This document shows positions 10,560 to 22,405 of a stretch of 64,000 bases of DNA, one piece after another. This stretch comes from Saussurea involucrata (taxonomy: Eukaryota > Streptophyta > Magnoliopsida > Asterales > Asteraceae). The DNA is taken from assembly GCA_033807775.1 (NCBI GenBank), contig CM066321.1:250034422-250098421 (forward strand). Reading direction: 5' to 3'. The translations under genes and the position numbers were made by a program. The stretch's first letter is position 1. Every line of letters starts with the position of its first letter. Below the pieces are notes generated by a model. The model saw only the letters and a list, made by a program, of their open reading frames with translations, had not been told where the DNA came from and searched no databases.

Positions 10560-12424
10560 CGTTCTTGGTTAACTCGGTGCTTGCTGTGGTGACGATTGAT
10601 AGCGGGGCTACTCATCCTTCCGTGTCTCACATAGTCAGTGAGTGGTTGGGGCCGAGTTGTAGGACGGTTAGGCTGTCCACTTGTGGTTGCAGTTGCTGAA
10701 GACAGGACCTTGACGGTTACTAACGTGTACCAGGGGTGCACTTTGGAGATCTCTGGTGTGAGGTTCCCGATTGATTTGATTCCGATCGCTATGCGGGAGT
10801 TGTGCGTGAGTGTGGGCATGGATTGGATGGATGCGTATGATGCGGAGATTGTTTGTCGTCGCAAACAAGTACGAGTTCGAACCCCAAGCGGGGGAGAAAT
10901 GCTAGTTCAGGGCGGCTTGCCCAGGCGGACCTCAGCGATATGTTCGGCTGCGAGGGCTCGGAGGTACTTGCAGCACAGTGGTCAGGGATTTTTGGCGTAT
11001 GTGATCGACACGCGCGTCGACGGAGAGAAGAAGTCTGTGGAGGATGTGCCAGTTGTATGGGAGTTTGCTGACGTATTTTCCCGAGGAGTTACTGGGGATA
11101 CCTCCCGAGCGACAGGTAGAGTTCCACGTTGATTTGATTCCGGATGCTGCTCCGGTGGCCAAGGCACCTTATCGCCTGGCTCCACCGGAAATGAATGAGT
11201 TGTACACTCGTTGCAGGAACTTATCGAAAAGGAGTTCATCAAGCCGAGTTGTCCACCGTGGGGAGCCCCGATTCTGTTTGTGAAAAAGAAAGACGGGTCC
11301 CAACGGATGTGTATAGACTACCGTGAGTTGAATAAGCTTACGGTGAAGAATCGTTATCCTCCGCCAAGGATCGATGACTTGTTCGATCAGCTTCAGGGAG
11401 CCTCGTGGTCCTCTAAGGTTGATTTGAGATCGGGGTATCATCGGATGCGGGTGAGGAGAGAGGATACGGAGTAGACGGCCTTTCGTTCACGTCATGGCCA
11501 TTTACAAGTTTGTGGTGATGCCTCTCGGGCTCACCAATGCACCCGCAGCGTTCATGGACCTCATGAACCGGGTATGTAGCCCTATGTGGGATCGATCGGT
11601 GATCGTTTTCATCGACGATATTCTTGTGTAATCGAAGTCGAAGGAAGAGCATGAGATGCATTTGAGAGAAGTTTTGGAAGTTTTGAGGCGGGAGAAGCTG
11701 TATGCTAAGCTCTCCAAGTGTGAGTTCTGGTTACGAGAGGTCCACTTTCGAAAGCATGTCGTGAACCAGAATGGTATTATGGTGGATCCGGCCAAGATTA
11801 CGGCTGTGATGCGGTGGGAAGTGCCAAAGACTCTCACTGAAGTACGGAGTTTTCTTGGGTTAGCAGGGTACTTCCGGAGATCCATTCAGGATTTCTCCAA
11901 GATTGCTTTACCGATGACCCGATCGACGAAGAAATCTGCGGCTTTTAGTTGGGGTGAAGAGCAGCAGAGGGCTTTGGGGAGCTACGCAGGCGTTATGCGA
12001 GGCTCCGATGTTGACTTTGCCGGAGGGTATGTAAGAATTGGTGGTGTTTGCTCTCAAGATTTGGAGGCACTATTTGTATGGCGTCAAGTGTATACACTAA
12101 CCATAAAAGCCTCCAGTACTTGATGACCGGCAAAACCTCAACATGCGTCAGAGGAGGTGGCTTGACGTGGTCAAGGATTATGATGGTGAGATACTTTACC
12201 ACCCCGATAAAGCGGATGTTGTTACGGACGCACTTAGTCGACATCTGGATGCTGAGCCACTGTGGGGCTTGTGTCAACGGTTAACAGTGGTTGCACCTCT
12301 TCTCGAGTCGATAGGTAGTGCTCAGGAGGTGGCAGTTTTGGAGGAAAGTGCCAATCGCGAGAGAGTTTCGGGGGAAATTCCGAATTTTGTCCGTGATAGT
12401 CATGGGTCAATTGCTCGGTCTTAA
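10560..12424 (+). pseudogene. Pol remnant of element E: protease, RT, RNase H
   Basis: The protease active site VTIDSGATHPS lies at about 10589-10620. The RT block runs from about 11100: APYRLAPPEM, FVKKKDGSQRMCIDYRELNK and KVDLRSGYHRMRV. The catalytic FIDDILV, near 11607-11630, is followed at once by a stop. RT palm and connection continue at 11656-12100 (KLYAKLSKCEFWLREV). RNase H ends with QRRWLDVVKDYDGEILYHP at 12146 and VVTDALSRH. At least one TAG (11472-11474), one TAA and several frameshifts break it. No integrase follows. The RT motifs place it near Tekay/Del chromoviruses. Confidence 0.85.
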
Positions 12425-13350
12425 TGGTCGGTTGGGTATCTCGGGGTGGGACTCCGGTATTCATGTGTTATGACCTTGACTTTCTAGTAGGCACTAAGAG
12501 GATACAGTCTTGGGCACTTACCTGAGAGGTAGCTCCGATGTGCCGGGACTTGAGACGTACCTGAGAGGTAGGCGTTGGGGTGTAACTGGGCTTCGTAGAG
12601 CGAGCGTGGAAGATACGTCGATGGTGGAGGGTTGGGTATCCCACGCGTGTGGGTACTGTAGGCCGAATAGTATCGGTTAGGGAATGCTACCCTTTGTAAT
12701 AAAGAGGATAAATGCGTAGAATTTTTGAGGTAAATAGTATACTTAGGTGTCGACTTTTGGGCTTGAGGCCAAATGCCTTAGTGTAATTAGGGAATTGTAG
12801 CCGATTTTAAGGAAATTATGTTGATGGTAGTAGTAATCCTGAGATGTTTGCTTGTGGTGAATGGTTGTGGTGGAATGACCTTCGTGGATGATTATAAATT
12901 TACTAGTTTGATAATTCATGTGGAATAAATTGTGGGAGTCTATTAGAACTCGTGAAAGTTAATCGACATTTAATGATAGGAATGATCGAATTCGAGTATC
13001 CTGTAGGGTATATTGGTGAGCAACTTTAGAATGGTTAGAGCTTGAAATTTGAATCGGGATGTTTGGATTATCTATGGTTGGGAGACAACCGAAGTCGTTT
13101 GACTAGGAATGAATCCAGTTGTTGGAGTGTTCCTCCGATCATACTTGCGGTGTACTTGAAGGAGTTTTGTGGTAAGAAAAGTATTCGAGAGATTTTTAGG
13201 CGGTGTGGGAAATCTTAAATTCCAGTTAGTGAAGGTCTAGTGGAAACACCGAAAGTGTTCCGAGTGAACTTGGGAACCTGAGGTTGAGATGTGGGAGACC
13301 TATCTATAGCTATTCACGGGCATAGACTTCGAGGACGAAGTCTAATCCAA
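12425..13350 (+). other. E 3' internal region without coding sequence
   Basis: The position is where integrase and chromodomain should be, but no motif is seen. It contains a repeated word ACCTGAGAGGTAG (near 12520 and 12556). Near its end is GACTTCGAGGACGAAGTCT (about 13325), a short hairpin-forming stretch typical of the 3' end of this gypsy group just before the polypurine tract. Confidence 0.6.
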
Positions 13351-13362
13351 GTGGGGGAGAGT
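13351..13362 (+). other. Polypurine tract of element E
   Basis: GTGGGGGAGAGT directly precedes the 3' LTR and would prime plus-strand DNA synthesis. Confidence 0.88.
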
Positions 13363-15421
13363 TGTAAAGCCCGTATCCCGGTATGTATTTTCGTATTATT
13401 AATCTTTTTTTGGACCTAATTGTTAAATATGTCAACTATTTTGTTGGTTTGCGAGAAGAGTTTAGTTGAGGGGCCAAAAGTGGCAAGGGGGGCAAACTTG
13501 TGCATGGGATCAGCCAAGAGACACCCCTTCCCCTTCCCCTTCGGTTTCATGTTAGTAACCCCCAAGAACCTTTAGCCATCTCCCCTCCCCCTTCTTGTTG
13601 TTTTCGGCCGAGAAAGGAAAAGAGAGAGAGAGAGGAATCGGAAGAGAGAGGGAGGAAGAGAAAAACCGAGAGAGAAAGAGAGCAAGGGTCGAGAGGAGGA
13701 CGGAGGCGATCGCCGGCGTGAGGGAACCAATGTCGGGAGTGGTCGGAAAGGAGGAGGAAGAGGGATTCCGTTAAGGTAAGTGTCCCGTTCATTTTATTTG
13801 ATGTTTTTCCTCGTCGGAGAATGTAAACCACCACCACCACCGCCGTAGCCACGGCTGCCGGCGGTGGGGCCGCCGCTGCACGCCGCCGCGATGGCGGCAG
13901 AGAGTGCGTGCGCTTGCGGGTGTGTGGGTGTGGGGTTGCGGGTGATGTTGGGAGGTTTCGCCGGAGGTTATCGACCGCAACCACCGTCGTCGCTGCCAAC
14001 CACCACCACCGGCGGAGGCGGCAGTGGGTGGTGCATGCTGTGGTTCAGCCCATGTCAACCCTAAAACAGTAAGTCATGTTGCTTTGCGGGTCTGTTTGGA
14101 TTAAGACGTCTCATTGGGTTCAAGTTCAAAAGGTTATCATTTTATGTAAATTGTACAGTTTCTGCCCTGTTTTGTAAAAGTTATAACTTTTGCTAGGAAT
14201 GTCGGATTAGGATGGAGCTAGTGCCAAAGGTTCCCATTCTGAGTCTAGTAACTTTTATATGTTTTGTGAAAAAACCAGTTCGGGCCATAGCTAGTGTCAA
14301 ATTGCCATTTTATACGGACAGGTCCTGTTTTAGCTGCTCTGAGAGGTGTTTTTGTAAAATTCATATAGAGTGCTAGGAATATCGTTAGGACGCGTGCGAT
14401 ACGTCCCTGGAACCGTAAGACATTGAAATTCCTGAATGTGGAATTAGATTTTTGGTTTGATCAGTTTAGCAGGGGTAAAATGGGTCCCGAACAGACCTGC
14501 GTTTTTAGTATAAAAGCTGGAATTTTTAGTTTCGTTAAACTAGTAAAAGTGTCGTGAGTTGGGACCTTCCATTGACGTTTTTAGTGCGTAATTAGGTGGG
14601 AAAATGTGAGGAAGGTTGAAGTGCTGGTGTTGCGGCTCGGGAGCGCATCGCTTTGCTTTGAGGTGAGTTCTCTCACCGCGTAGTTAGGAATTTCATGCAT
14701 ATCGTTATTTTGTGTTACGTGTTATTATGTGTTATTACGTGTTTACGTGAATTAGTTGGGATGTGATATCTAGTTGTGATCTGTTGAATGTGTATGTGAA
14801 TTATGTATGCTTGTGTACACCTCAGTGGGACTGGGGGGCTCGGTGGGACCGAGGGCTCGGTGGGACTGAGCTAGTACAATTGTATCAATGTCTTTACTCG
14901 GTGGGACCGAGGGCTCGGTGGGACTGAGCTTGTATCAATGTCTTTACTCGGTGGGACCGAGGGCTCGGTGGGACTGAGCTTGTATCGATATATTTTTGGT
15001 GTGCTCGGTGGGACCGAGGTTCGTATTTATACGCTAATTGTTATGTGGATTTATATCCGTGGTGATGGTGATGTTGCCTACTGGCGAGTAGGGGCGATAT
15101 ACGTGGGGTTGCTACCTGCGTGTGTGATAGGATTCACTAAGCGTTTAGCTTACCCTTCCCCAATATGTTGTGATTTCAGGTGCGAGCGGCAGTCGGGTTT
15201 GACGGTACACACACAAAGCGCGGGCGCCGAGAATTGTTGGAATTTACACTTTCAAACCTTTGGGTTTTATTTTATGAAATTTCCGCTGCATAAACTTTAT
15301 TGACTGTTCGAGTTAACGACGTTAACTTCATTTGAGTTACGAATTATTAAATTGTGATTGTTTTATAATGAAATGCATGTTTTTAAAATTTTAAATTCCT
15401 TGTAATTTTTGGGACGTTACA
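13363..15421 (+). repeat. 3' LTR of element E (2059 bp)
   Basis: Copy of 6637-8745 with the length differences noted there. It contains the same GA-rich leader, GC-rich block, CTCGGTGGGA array and intron-like segment. Confidence 0.93.
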
Positions 15422-15426
15422 AAGTT

Positions 15427-15744
15427 ACACGCCGAGATCCGACAAAACCAGATACGAAGTTGTATGTGCGAGAGAAAATTGTAATTGGAGGCTGTACGCG
15501 AGGTCCGTAGGCCTTAAAGGAGGGATGTTTTTTATTAGAAAGTTGCACGACGAACACACTTGTTCGAGGACGCAACTGAATCCCAACCACAAACAAGCCA
15601 ACAAAAGGACTTTGGGTGCATTACTGAAAGGAAAATTTCTTGACGCTAGCAGGGCATTGCGTCCAAAGGACATCGTGAACGATATAAACCAGCAGTACGG
15701 GATCACAATTGGTTACTACCAAGGCTGGCGTGCGTGATGCTGGG
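15427..15744 (+). pseudogene. MULE transposase, second piece (zinc/DNA-binding region)
   Basis: Continues the transposase frame right after the AAGTT duplication of E. It contains the MULE zinc domain with C-x4-C spacing (VVCARENCNWRLYARSV) and the H-x-C end (KLHDEHTCS), then the helical stretch GYYQGWRA just before the catalytic core. A TGA at 15735-15737 stops the frame nine bases before D begins. The family normally has W-R-A-R-D/E here, so an indel or substitution is likely. This stop is independent of the insertions. Confidence 0.85.
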
Positions 15745-16595
15745 TGTTAATGCCAAAAATCGCCCAAAAGAACAACTTAAGGTTGATGTGGACTTTTAAC
15801 AACTAAAGAAACGTATCTCAAGACCAAGCAACACAATCGCAAGGAAAAAGTAAATAAGACAAGAGAAGTGGTGACGTGGAAAACCCCAAAACGAGGGAAA
15901 AAACTGCGGTCGACTTGTGAGAGTCGACGGTGCACTATAGTCGCCAAACAAGGGCGAAAGTCCTTTTGTAACAGGTGTTTTGTGTACAACAGATTACAGA
16001 TGAATGTAGAAATAAACTTAGTTGTGTGTAAATGTCGTGTGTCGTGTGTAAATCGTGCTAGAAATTCTGCTATCGTACGGTTCGAACTGTGGTCGTGAGG
16101 AGCTGCTTTAGCGATATTTGTTCAAATGCTCTGTAGTTTGCTGTGTTTTCGATGTGAAATAGCTCAGAAAATAGATGGAGAAGATGTAGATTCAATCACA
16201 GTTGTTGTCCCTTTTTCGGTTGTAGAGCAGGCCATTAAAAATAGCTTCCGTTGGTCATTAAATGTGCCTGGATGGTTAGTCTCGTAACCGCTGTCGGGCT
16301 TTTAATGCCATTGATTACTTGTCCGTTACTGGCTGTTTGCACCATGAATGCTCTTAGACCTGCATTAATGAACAAAAGAAACAGATGTTGATTGTTAACG
16401 GTTAGTATAGTCGTACGACCGTCTTAAGTCTCACACGTCGGTCGTACGGAACATACGCCCAACATAAAAAACGTACGACCGAGTACTCGTTCGTAAACAA
16501 CTTGTAAGACCTTATCTTAATATAAGAGTGGTCTTATGGAAATGTTATCTGAGTTTTCTAGCGTCGGTCGTGAGGTGTGATTTTTTACCCAAACA
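15745..16595 (-). repeat. 3' LTR of element D (851 bp)
   Basis: Pairs with 50597-51445; a modest number of differences by eye, many of them C/T. Near 16409-16490 it has several copies of the palindromic core CGTACG in words such as GTCGTACGACC. Confidence 0.93.
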
Positions 16596-16613
16596 GTTTT
16601 CCCCCAAAATTTG
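16596..16613 (-). other. Polypurine tract of element D
   Basis: On the minus strand TTTTGGGGGAAAAC abuts the start of the 3' LTR (TGTTTGGG). This sets the orientation of D opposite to its antisense gene. Confidence 0.85.
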
Positions 16614-17012
16614 AATTTTAGGCGTGAAATTCGAATTTTAAATCTGACGAAGTGTTTCGACACGAGCTGTCTGGGGAGAGAGTCTGGTCGGATTCCAACC
16701 GTCCTGGTTTGATTTGGATTGGAGGAAATGATAAGGTCGTGACGTCATGACAACGTGTCAGAGGTGAAAGACGTTTAGAGGACTGGTGTCGTCCATCGGC
16801 ATGACGCATGCGAAAAGGCGAAGGATAGGTGTCGACCATCCAGGGGGTCGACCTGACACGATCTTTGCCATAAATAGAGCGATTCAGGGAATTGTTTCCT
16901 TTTCACGCACACTTGTGTTTTTAGGAAAAGATTTCAGAGAGATTTGTTTGCCCTTATTACGTGCGTTTCGAGCGTTTATAAATTTAGAAGAAAATCTTTC
17001 GTTCTTCAGAAA
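16614..17012 (+). promoter_or_regulatory. Presumed promoter and 5' UTR of the antisense gene of D
   Basis: A 400-base stretch without open frames of note. A TATA-like CATAAATAGAG sits at about 16869-16879, some 135 bases before the ATG at 17013, in the plus direction. This spacing fits a promoter driving the antisense gene independently of the LTRs. The assignment is an inference from sequence only. Confidence 0.45.
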
Positions 17013-18677
17013 ATGTCGATCGAACCAACGAGCACCATTGATGGTCGGGAGAGTTTAGAGGCCTTCAGGACCTTGTCCGGTGTTCCTGATGCCGTCCATA
17101 TATATTCGTCGGGTCAGTTCCGACCGGCCAATTGTCCGAATGGACACTTTGTTATGTACGAGTACCCATTTAAAGTGGGTTTCAAATGGCCATTTTCTTC
17201 TTTGGCAAGGGAGTTTTTGACCAGGTTTTCCTTGTCTCCTGCCCAAATGATGCCGCAGTTCTGGCGGATCATTTTTGTGATCGACAGGGTCACTAACGAG
17301 TGGGTGCCGTCGTTTAACGTGGACGATCTGTTGGCGGCGTACACGGTTAAGGTGGATGGATACCACTGATATAACTTGTCTTCCAAGCACAGGGGCACTC
17401 AAGTGTTGGTGCTAAATACCCAGGTTAATGACCGCGGATGGAAGGCGAGATATGTCTTTGGAAAGACTCAGTCTCTCGACCTGTTGGCTGAGGACACGAC
17501 GTGGGTCGTGGCTGGATGGAACGTCAATTGTAAGTATTTTCTTTTGAATCGAGTGTTTATTTTTAGTCATGCGTTTCGACTGATATTGTTCTTGCAGCCA
17601 TCACGTTTCCCGATGTTGATCTTCTCGAATCTGCAGCGAAGATCGACAAGTTTCGGGACTATTCTCTAGACGAGAGGTCTTTCGTTGTTCAGCGTAATGT
17701 TAGAGACGACGAGGTCGTCATCCTTGGAGGAATGGAGATTCTTGCCGAGGAAGAATCGGAGAAGAGAGAAGAGGAAGAGGAGGCGACATGTAGTTATTTT
17801 TCAGTTTGTTGTACAATTCTGTCATATGACTCTTATTACTTCCTCTTATTCTCGTTCTTCGGTGTTTTTTGCAGGTGGGTTAGGTGATATGCCTACCCAT
17901 GGTTTATCGAAGAAGGAATCTCAACTCCTTTTGGCTTGTCAGGCGAAAGAATTGAAATGAAAGGTTGCCCTATCCCCGTCGTCGGGGATAAAGAAACAAC
18001 GGACGACTATCTGGAAGGGACCGTCGTCGAAGGGTGGCGACTCGTCAGGAGTTGTTGCCGCCGAGAAGGCGAAGACGCCACCGGTCAGGATCGATGCAAC
18101 ACCGATGAGCGTGGCTGCTCCTCTGATAGGAGAGGTCGCCCCATCCCCCTCGTCGATGGATAAAGGGAAGGGGAGGGAGACGGAGGAGTCCGCTGGTGTT
18201 ACGACGGTGAATTTCACCTTGCCGTCGGACTTTATGGCCGGGGAGGAGATGGACAACGAAAAACTTTTCCCTGACTTGGGGAAGTTCCTCCTTCCTTGCT
18301 TTCAGGAGTGGCTGGAGGGGGTTACGTTTTATAATATGGGGTCGTACGTTGTGGGGCTGACTTTTAAGGTGCGTACGACCTGTTTTATTTAATGGTTACT
18401 TCGTCGTTTGTTTTATGATGTTCTTATGTATTCGTGCGCTACAGGCGTTCCAGACGTCCCTCTGCCTATATGCCCATATGGAGAAAATCCATAGGGTCAC
18501 ACGCACTGCCTTATAGATGATGTGCAAGGCGCAGGAGGAAACTCGAGTGGCACGGGAGCAGGAGAAGATTGTGATGGAGAGGGCGGAGGTCTTCTATGAA
18601 AAATTCTGCAAAGTACAGGACTTGTATGCAGAGTCGTCGAGGGAAAAAGAAGACCTCCAACATCGTTTGAAGGAAGC
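17013..18677 (+). pseudogene. Antisense gene of D (aORF), 5' part with three introns
   Basis: The ATG at 17013 starts MSIEPTSTIDGRESLEAF. Exons 17013-17529, 17598-17789, 17875-18368 and 18445-18677 are joined by GT...AG introns of 68, 85 and 76 bp (GTAAGT...TTGCAG, GTAGTT...TTGCAG, GTGCGT...CTACAG), and the frame is kept across each. The first exon has HFVMYEYPFKVGFKWPFSSL and FWRIIFVIDRV, resembling the plant 'putative gypsy type transposon' domain (PF04195) found in antisense frames of Tat elements. Later exons have a Ser/Pro/Lys-rich linker and a Glu-rich helix (EETRVAREQEKIVMERAEVF). In-frame stops occur at 17367 (TGA), 17958 (TGA) and 18514 (TAG). Athila C enters at 18677. The role is unknown. 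Confidence 0.75.
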
Positions 18678-20451
18678 TAATAGGGTTAATTTATTAACCC
18701 TATTTTAGCCGTTTTTAATAGGTTTTTAGTCTGTTTTATTTGCCCAAAGTCCAAATTTGAGTCTTTTTATTAGCTTTTTAGCATTTTCTGTGTTTTAGGT
18801 GTCATGCATGAATTAATGGTGTTTTGTGTACTTTTGGATCTTAATTGGGCCTGTTTTAAATGATTTCAGATTTGGGCTGGACACTACTGCAGTGATGCTA
18901 TAGGAATGGATGCTGGAGGAGTGCTGGAGGAGTGAGCAGTTGGGCCTTTTTGCTAATCTGTGGGCCGAAGCCTCTTTTGAAGACCAATGGGCTGAGTTGA
19001 CTTTTGGAGGGGACAAGAAGTACATGGGACATCAGTCTCAATCACCAGCTTTTTATTGCTTTGTCTCCAATCAACTCCCCTATATATAGATGGCTTGTTA
19101 ACTCTTAGAATCACCCTTTTTTACTTGCTACAATTAATTAGTTTCTTGCATTTTGCTATCTAGCTTTTATTTACCTCTTATTTGCTGTCTAGTTACCCCT
19201 TAATATTCAGACTTTTGGTTATGATTTCAGTGTATGCTAAAGCTTTTGGTTTCAAGTTTGAATCAAAGTAGTTCGAAGTAATTTCTAGTGTTTGATTTCC
19301 AATTCTTGCAAAGTTTCAAAGTTCTCGATATTGTTCAAGTTGCTTACTTAAATTCTCAAGACTCGTTATTTTTAGTTTGGAGTTCCTTCCTTCTAAAATC
19401 CGTAAACTTTGGTCGTTTAAGTTAGTATTTCAAGTTCCAACGTTTTCAAGGCAAGTAGTAGTTTTGTGACGTAACTTGTGCGACAAGTTTCCATAACTTG
19501 GCGACCAAGTTACCACGATAGTTGGTTATTCTTGTTTCCTTACATCTTTAGTCCTTATTTCTGTCTTTATTTTCTTGTTGTTGAAATTCCTGCATTTTAA
19601 TTTCCGTCTTTCCATTTCTGTAATTTACTTTCTTGCAATTTCCTTTCAGTATTTTCCATTTATGTCATTTACGTTTTCACACCTTTCGAAAGAAGAAATC
19701 AAGCCATGATGGGCTAATCGCCTAAGCTTGGGGTGTAAAGCAAAGTTTAGATGTAAAATCTGTGTGAAAGTGAAGAGGTATATTGAATATAACATTGTAT
19801 TTGAGTATTCGTTTCAGGTGATTAATCTTACATTGAAGATTACATTTAATTAACTGACAACTAATTTTATGTATGAAAATGCATTAACATCCAGTGTTAA
19901 GGTTAAGTTTAATTAACTGAAATGATAAGAGAAGACTACTAAATAGTTTTAGTGCCTGACAAGTACTATACTCTTACGGGGTAGGATGGTAACACTGTGT
20001 TGTGCTAGGATTCACGAAGTCTAACATAAATGATATCGTATCGATAGCACGTTGACCAGTGTGTACTTTTGGGAGGCCGTTTGAACCGATAGTTGGTACT
20101 GTGGCAGTCCTATAGCACTTGTGCTGGAGGACTGGCCGGATGTTATAATACCTCTTTGCTGAATCACTTATTCTCATCTTTATGGAGCTTTGCACCCTGT
20201 GCTTCTTCTCTAGAATTGATTTTTAGTTGATAACTCAAACCAACCAATCAAACAATCTGTTTTCGAATTCGCCATCTGAAATCGGTTTTTAAAGACTGGA
20301 CTTTTGAAAAGCTTTCACAAGTTTTCCCTGTGGATCGATATCTGGTATTTTTACCATTATTACTTGTTACGAGACGATAGTAGTTCGAGGTGTATACTTG
20401 CACTGAGTTCTATTTTAAGTGAATCTCTAAGGTTGCATAAATCTTACAACA
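18678..20451 (+). repeat. 5' LTR of Athila C (1774 bp)
   Basis: Nearly identical to 44197-45971. It begins TAATAGGGTT where the partner has TGATAGGGTT, so the terminal TG is mutated, and it ends CTTACAACA. A TATATATAG box lies at 19081-19089. It starts with an internal inverted repeat, AGGGTTAATTTATTAACCCT. Confidence 0.93.
19081..19089 (+). promoter_or_regulatory. TATA box of the Athila LTR
   Basis: TATATATAG in CCCC-TATATATAG-ATGG context, about 400 bases into the LTR, with the matching box in the 3' LTR at about 44600. Confidence 0.55.
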
Positions 20452-20457
20452 AGTTTT

Positions 20458-20475
20458 TGGCGCCGTTGCCGGGGA
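20458..20475 (+). other. Primer binding site of Athila C (Asp tRNA)
   Basis: TGGCGCCGTTGCCGGGGA, six bases after the LTR end, is the Asp-tRNA primer site characteristic of Athila. Confidence 0.92.
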
Positions 20476-20554
20476 TAACTTCGCTGAAAGAATTTCATTT
20501 TAAAGTAGAGTTTTTAAGCTCTGATTTTTCTACCACCTTTTTGAAAAATAGTGC

Positions 20555-20703
20555 ATGCCCAGAATATTGCACGGAGAACTTTTTCAAATTGATCCTGAGA
20601 TTGAACGCACTTTTAGACAAAGAAGGAAAGCACAAAGAGCTGCTTCAGCCCTAAACTCTCCAATGATGTCTGAAAATGAGTACACTTCGGATGAAGGTGA
20701 AAA
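20555..20703 (+). CDS. Athila gag, first 49 codons (interrupted by B)
   Basis: The ATG at 20555 starts MPRILHGELFQIDPEIERTF, a conserved Athila Gag start. The frame runs to 20703, where element B begins, and resumes without a shift after the second GAAAA duplication at 28463. Apart from the insertion no lesion is seen. Confidence 0.85.
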
Positions 20704-22112
20704 TGTAACAACCCAATTCCCATTTCTACAACAAATCACATAATATCGATATAACAAAAGAAACATCACATTACAAGTATGGTCCCGTAGTCTTTTACAA
20801 TTAACAGAAGCCATTCTACTACAAACTTGTACTAAATACATACATAACATCTAATATTGTAATGCAACTGCTAATCATGCCAAAATCTTCGTCATATGAT
20901 CCTTCACAAAATCCATCCATCAATTACTCTAATTATTTGCTCTTACGCGATCCACCACCTGGAATACATATTTTTAAAACAAAAATGAGGGTTAGACCTA
21001 AGGGTCTAAGTGAGAAAAATCCCTGTTAGTTCGAAATCATATATATAAACCTTATTTATGTAAATCACACAGCACAATCAAATATTTCAATTTGAACTCA
21101 CACATCATATACCTTCCCTTTTCATTTCTCCTGGCCATATTAGTTGGTTGCAAGCCAACTAATAAATTTACAACGCTGTACAACATTTACAGCCAAACAA
21201 CGCTATACGGATTCTATAGCCAAACACATCGGTCCTAAGCCCGACCAACGTATTATAACACATTTATAATACTCATGTAAATATAATACCTCAATATATT
21301 ATAATTCACATATACCACACATATAAACACGTAATCACCAATTATCACATTTCCAAACCATACGTATATGTATTCCAGTTGAAAATACTTTTAAAGTAAA
21401 ACTCACCTGTTATGATTATTACACACGCTCGCAAACTCCTTTCACACTGGTCTTATCTCTTACCATGACTCCACAGAATCTGAAACAATTTAAGGTACAT
21501 ACACCTCTTTACTAGCCAAACATATAAAGCCTACCAGTTCCTGTTCTCAACTGTATCACTAAACTTAACAACTACCGGGACTACACAGGGTACCAGGACT
21601 TCTCAGTACCAAGAGTTATCGATACCGGGAGTTATCGATACCGGGAGTCCATACTACTGGGACTCCATACTACCGGGAGTCGACTATACCGGGGTTTCAC
21701 CGGGAGTCCAAGAACACAGTCGGTTCCAATTTACCAAGATTCAAATTAAACCTATATAACTTCAAATTAAAAATTCTAATCCGATAGAAGTCTAATACTA
21801 CTGATTATAAACACAAATTGTAAAGGAACTTACCTCCAAATTGATTTCAGCTCGATCACTTGAAGCCCTAACCGTACGTTTTCTTCCTCTGCTTCCTTTT
21901 CTCTCAAAACACACACACACACACATACACTTTCTATTTTTAGGACTGAGGTTTATCTAATACCTAATAGGTATTAGATAACAATTTACACTTTTAGCTA
22001 AAACTACATGATAAGTACCAAAACACCCTTAAACTTATGAATTAATTCAAACTTACCCCAAACATCAAATCTTATTGTTAAATTATCTAACGGACTTACC
22101 TGGGGTATTACA
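20704..22112 (-). repeat. 3' LTR of element B (1409 bp)
   Basis: Ends TGTAATACCCC...GGTTGTTACA on the minus strand. It matches 26995-28457 closely. It is 54 bp shorter, mainly because the 16-bp GAGTTATCGATACCGG repeat has two units here (near 21613-21645) against five in the other LTR. Confidence 0.94.
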
Positions 22113-22131
22113 TCATCTCCCCCTTAAAAGA
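22113..22131 (-). other. Polypurine tract of element B
   Basis: On the minus strand CTTTTAAGGGGGAGATGA lies directly before the 3' LTR. Confidence 0.88.
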
Positions 22132-22150
22132 ATTCCGTCCCGGAATTCAA

Positions 22151-22405
22151 TTAAGTAAAAAGATGAGGGTATTTGGCTCTCATTTCCGTCTCTGATTCCC
22201 ACGTAGCATCCTGACCTCTATGATGCCTCCACTGAACTTTCACTTGCCTGATTTCCTTATTCCGCAGCACTTTAACTTTACGATCAACTATAGCTTCCGG
22301 ATCTTCCACATAATTCAGTTTTTCGTCGACTCGGATATCTGGTAGAGAGACTGCCTGATCTGGAGTAATCAGACACTTTCGGAAGTTCGATACATGAAAA
22401 CGCAT
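22151..22405 (-). pseudogene. Integrase C-terminus and chromodomain of element B
   Basis: The open part reads FHVSNFRKCL (the end of the integrase C-terminal region), then a chromodomain with KVLRNKEIRQVKVQW and ATWESETEMRAKYPHLF. The Tekay/Del class of chromodomain is known to direct integration to heterochromatin through modified histone H3. The piece is separated from the main pol frame by a frameshift just upstream (around 22405-22410) and by a TAA near 22468 in the connecting sequence. Confidence 0.85.

Larger units (their letters stand above)
6637..15421 (+). mobile_element. Element E: Tekay-like Ty3-gypsy retrotransposon, decayed
   Basis: LTRs at 6637-8745 and 13363-15421 run from TGTAAAGCCC to GACGTTACA. 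The initiator-Met primer site follows the left LTR and a GTGGGGGAGAGT polypurine tract precedes the right one. The target duplication is AAGTT at 6632-6636 and 15422-15426. The internal region carries decayed gag, protease, RT and RNase H. I find no integrase or chromodomain, so E could not move by itself. It sits in the MULE transposase gene. Confidence 0.93.
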